DNA of 64,000 bases from Trichosphaerium sp. ATCC 40318 (lineage: Eukaryota; Discosea; Flabellinia; Trichosidae). Each line of letters opens with the position of its first letter. The first letter of the stretch is position 1. A program made the translations under genes and the position numbers. This document shows, piece by piece, positions 62,221 to 64,000 of this stretch. Below the pieces are notes generated by a model. That model worked only from the letters and a program-made list of their open reading frames with translations. It was not told the origin of the DNA and searched no databases. The stretch spans positions 248,001 to 312,000 of the forward strand of contig JALMLS010000017.1 of NCBI GenBank assembly GCA_038496445.1, in the 5' to 3' direction.

Positions 62221-62367
62221 AAGGCCACTCATACTCAGCTGGGTGATTAAAAAAGTATCTTGTGGTGTTTTGGTGCGTGGTTCGGTTTTAAATGTTTGTT
62301 TGTTTGGTTTATTTGACTATGTTTTACTTTAGTCGAGCACATTTCGCGTTACATATATAGTACAACA

Positions 62368-62381
62368 CAGGCCGCGGCCTG
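62368..62381. repeat. 14-bp GC palindrome
   Basis: CAGGCCGCGGCCTG is a perfect 14-bp palindrome in an otherwise AT-rich flank, 25 bp beyond the stop of the retroelement reading frame, inside its presumed 3' untranslated region. Confidence 0.6.
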
Positions 62382-62405
62382 GGAAACGTCCTCTTTACTG
62401 TTTTG

Positions 62406-64000
62406 TTATGTGTATTCGTTGATCATATATTCCTCTCCGTTCCTCCTCGCTCGTTCTTTTACTCGTTTAAGTTTGATCGCATGATTTGCTTTCCTGTTGG
62501 TTATATATTTTTTGTATAATTCTATTTGGTGTATCATATGTGCCATCTCTTTTGCTTTTCTTCGGAGTAGCCTATTGGTGGATTTGTCTTTGTCCAGTTC
62601 TCTAACAAATTGTGTGGATAGGCCAAGAAATGTGTAGTTTGTGGCATAGCCAAAGCAAGAGTGTGTTAGTTGTTTGTTGTATTCTTCGTTGAGTATTGCC
62701 AGTGTGTTTTTGTTGTAGAAAGTTGGGTATTTCATTGAGTTATTACACATACTTTCTACAATATCGAAGTGGTGTTTAGTGTACTCTCTTTTGTTGAATC
62801 CTAGTATGGCTAGTAACCATAATTCTGGTGATATTTTCCTGTTTGGGTTTCTGTATTTAACAAATAAGTTGGTGTGATTAAAAATTCGGTCGTGTAATGG
62901 CGTATTGTCTTCATCTTGTTCTTTGGTTAGTGGAGTTAGCACACTTTTGAATCCGTTACTTTCTAAGTGTCCAGTGATCGGGATTGCTTTCTCTACACCT
63001 TCTAAGATGCCTTTTGTGTTTATAAGGTGCTGTACTACTTGACCTATGACTTCACCCGTTGAGTAGTAAAACGTGTTTTCTGGGTCACAGTAGTTGAAAT
63101 GCTTTACATCTTCTATTTCTTTCTCGTCATCCTCTTCTAAGTTACATAGTTCGCATTTGTCATCGTCGTACATTTCTGTCATGTACTTTTCTATGTAGTT
63201 GGATGGTGTTCCTATACCTGTAGCTATTCCGTTAAGTTTTTGGTTCAGGTTAAGATTATTTGTTTTAAGACGGAAGATAAAGTCTTGTACTCTCCCATAT
63301 TCAGCTTCATTCCTTTGGAATATTAAGTTAGATGTGTACATGTCTATACGTTCATATTTTGCTGGTCCTGTGGACTCCGTGATCCATCTTTTATCCCAAA
63401 ATGTTTGATTTTCATTCTTGCGAACCTTTTGGTAGTTACCGTATGTAACCATACCATTCTTGCTGACTATAAATGTGTTATGTCCTTTACCTATCTTGTT
63501 AAACAGTGGAATGTCTTCCGAGTCTTCATCTCTACCGTGTTTTGCTAGGGAATCTGCATTCTTATTACCTTTGACTAATGCTTTGACTACGTCCTCACCA
63601 TATTTGTTTCTTAACTTGGTGAAGTGTTCTTTCTTGGTTTCGGTGATTGATATTGTTTCGAAATCATCTGTGTGTGCTGGTATCCACACTATTTTTACAT
63701 TGACTAATTCCATTGCTTTGTGAATGCGATATAGTATTGCTTTGTAGGATAATTTTTTTCTGCCATGTACGCTGGTTTTTCTGTACTGTTTGATTAGGCT
63801 TTTTGCTCCTACACAATCTGTACCTAGTAAGGCTTTACATCCTCTAGGAATAGATTTGAGTGCAGTTTCTATAGCGTATAATTCTGCGAAGATAGGTGTA
63901 GTATCAAAAGGCACTACACCACTAATTTTATAGTTTTCACTTAGGAAGACTCCATATCCTGCTCGGCAATCTATTTCTGCATTGCTGTAACAGCTACCGT
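62406..64000 (-). mobile_element. LINE-type retrotransposon, 3' part (RNase H)
   Basis: One long uninterrupted frame running off the window edge; only the C-terminal part is present. It starts at the very edge with DGSC..., the first catalytic Asp of an RNase H domain (its first codon base lies outside). Then FAELYAIETAL (Glu), GTDCVGAKSLI (Asp), VWIPAHTDDF and NADSLAKHG complete the RNase H active site. Further on, CELCNLEEDDEKE ... KHFNYC gives a C-x2-C ... H-x3-C zinc knuckle as in LINE C-termini. The frame ends YMINEYT-stop. The reverse transcriptase must lie beyond the window. It has no introns, unlike neighbouring genes. No poly(A) or target-site duplication is visible at its 3' side. 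Confidence 0.72.

Overview
The window is nuclear DNA from a unicellular eukaryote with a compact, AT-rich, very intron-dense genome. Nearly every gene is cut by introns, mostly 35-130 bp. These begin mostly GTACG(T/C), GTAAG or GTGCGT, often carry a CTAAC/CTGAC/TTGAC branch motif a few bases before a T-rich AG, and respect reading frame where I checked them. Gene content (nodulin-like MFS transporter, EF-hand inositol-phosphate kinase, MORN-Roc-COR GTPase, myotubularin-FYVE, cyclin Y, cullin, Sec10, TOE1, GAR1, ATG101, BTB and TPR proteins) fits a free-living, probably amoeboid protist. I cannot assign a lineage from sequence alone.

Layout. 0-8 kb: 3' end of a calcium-repeat-like protein (+), RGS protein (-), nodulin-like transporter (+), prenylated small GTPase (-), membrane RING-H2 protein (+), cyclin Y (-). 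8.5-17 kb: myotubularin-FYVE phosphatase (+) and TTC13/SRFR1-like TPR protein (+). 17-27 kb: CH-domain scaffold with basic repeats, M6PR/Atg27-like sorting receptor, a large unrecognised protein and TOE1 deadenylase, all on (-). 27-34 kb: CNNM-like transporter, cullin and a W/WKF-repeat protein, all (+). 34-38 kb: beta-helix membrane protein and a small secreted protein (-). 38-42 kb: methyltransferase and MORN-Roc-COR protein (+). 41.8-48 kb: helical-repeat protein (-), an intronless HhH/HEPN-like gene (+), and an EF-hand-inositol phosphate kinase fusion (+). 48-56 kb: PPR protein (-), GAR1 (+), ankyrin protein (-), exocyst SEC10 (-), an unrecognised gene (-). 56-64 kb: aldehyde dehydrogenase (+), ankyrin-BTB protein (+), ATG101 (-), and the 3' part of a LINE-type retrotransposon with an RNase H domain (-).

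Genes are tightly packed. Several divergent pairs share under 120 bp (GTPase/RING, TOE1/CNNM, PPR/GAR1, unrecognised gene/ALDH). There is no operon logic, but the set is rich in membrane traffic, phosphoinositide/inositol phosphate, ubiquitin, autophagy and RNA-processing functions. The sequence is strongly enriched for the palindrome CACGTG, especially TCACGTGA inside introns. The most unusual items are the EF-hand-IPK fusion, the MORN-Roc-COR fusion, the intronless HhH + HEPN-like gene, the NKKSGRF-repeat CH protein, and the CACGTG enrichment.

Exon boundaries were worked out by hand from reading frame and splice motifs. Gene ends given to the base are read from start/stop codons; internal boundaries are approximate unless stated.
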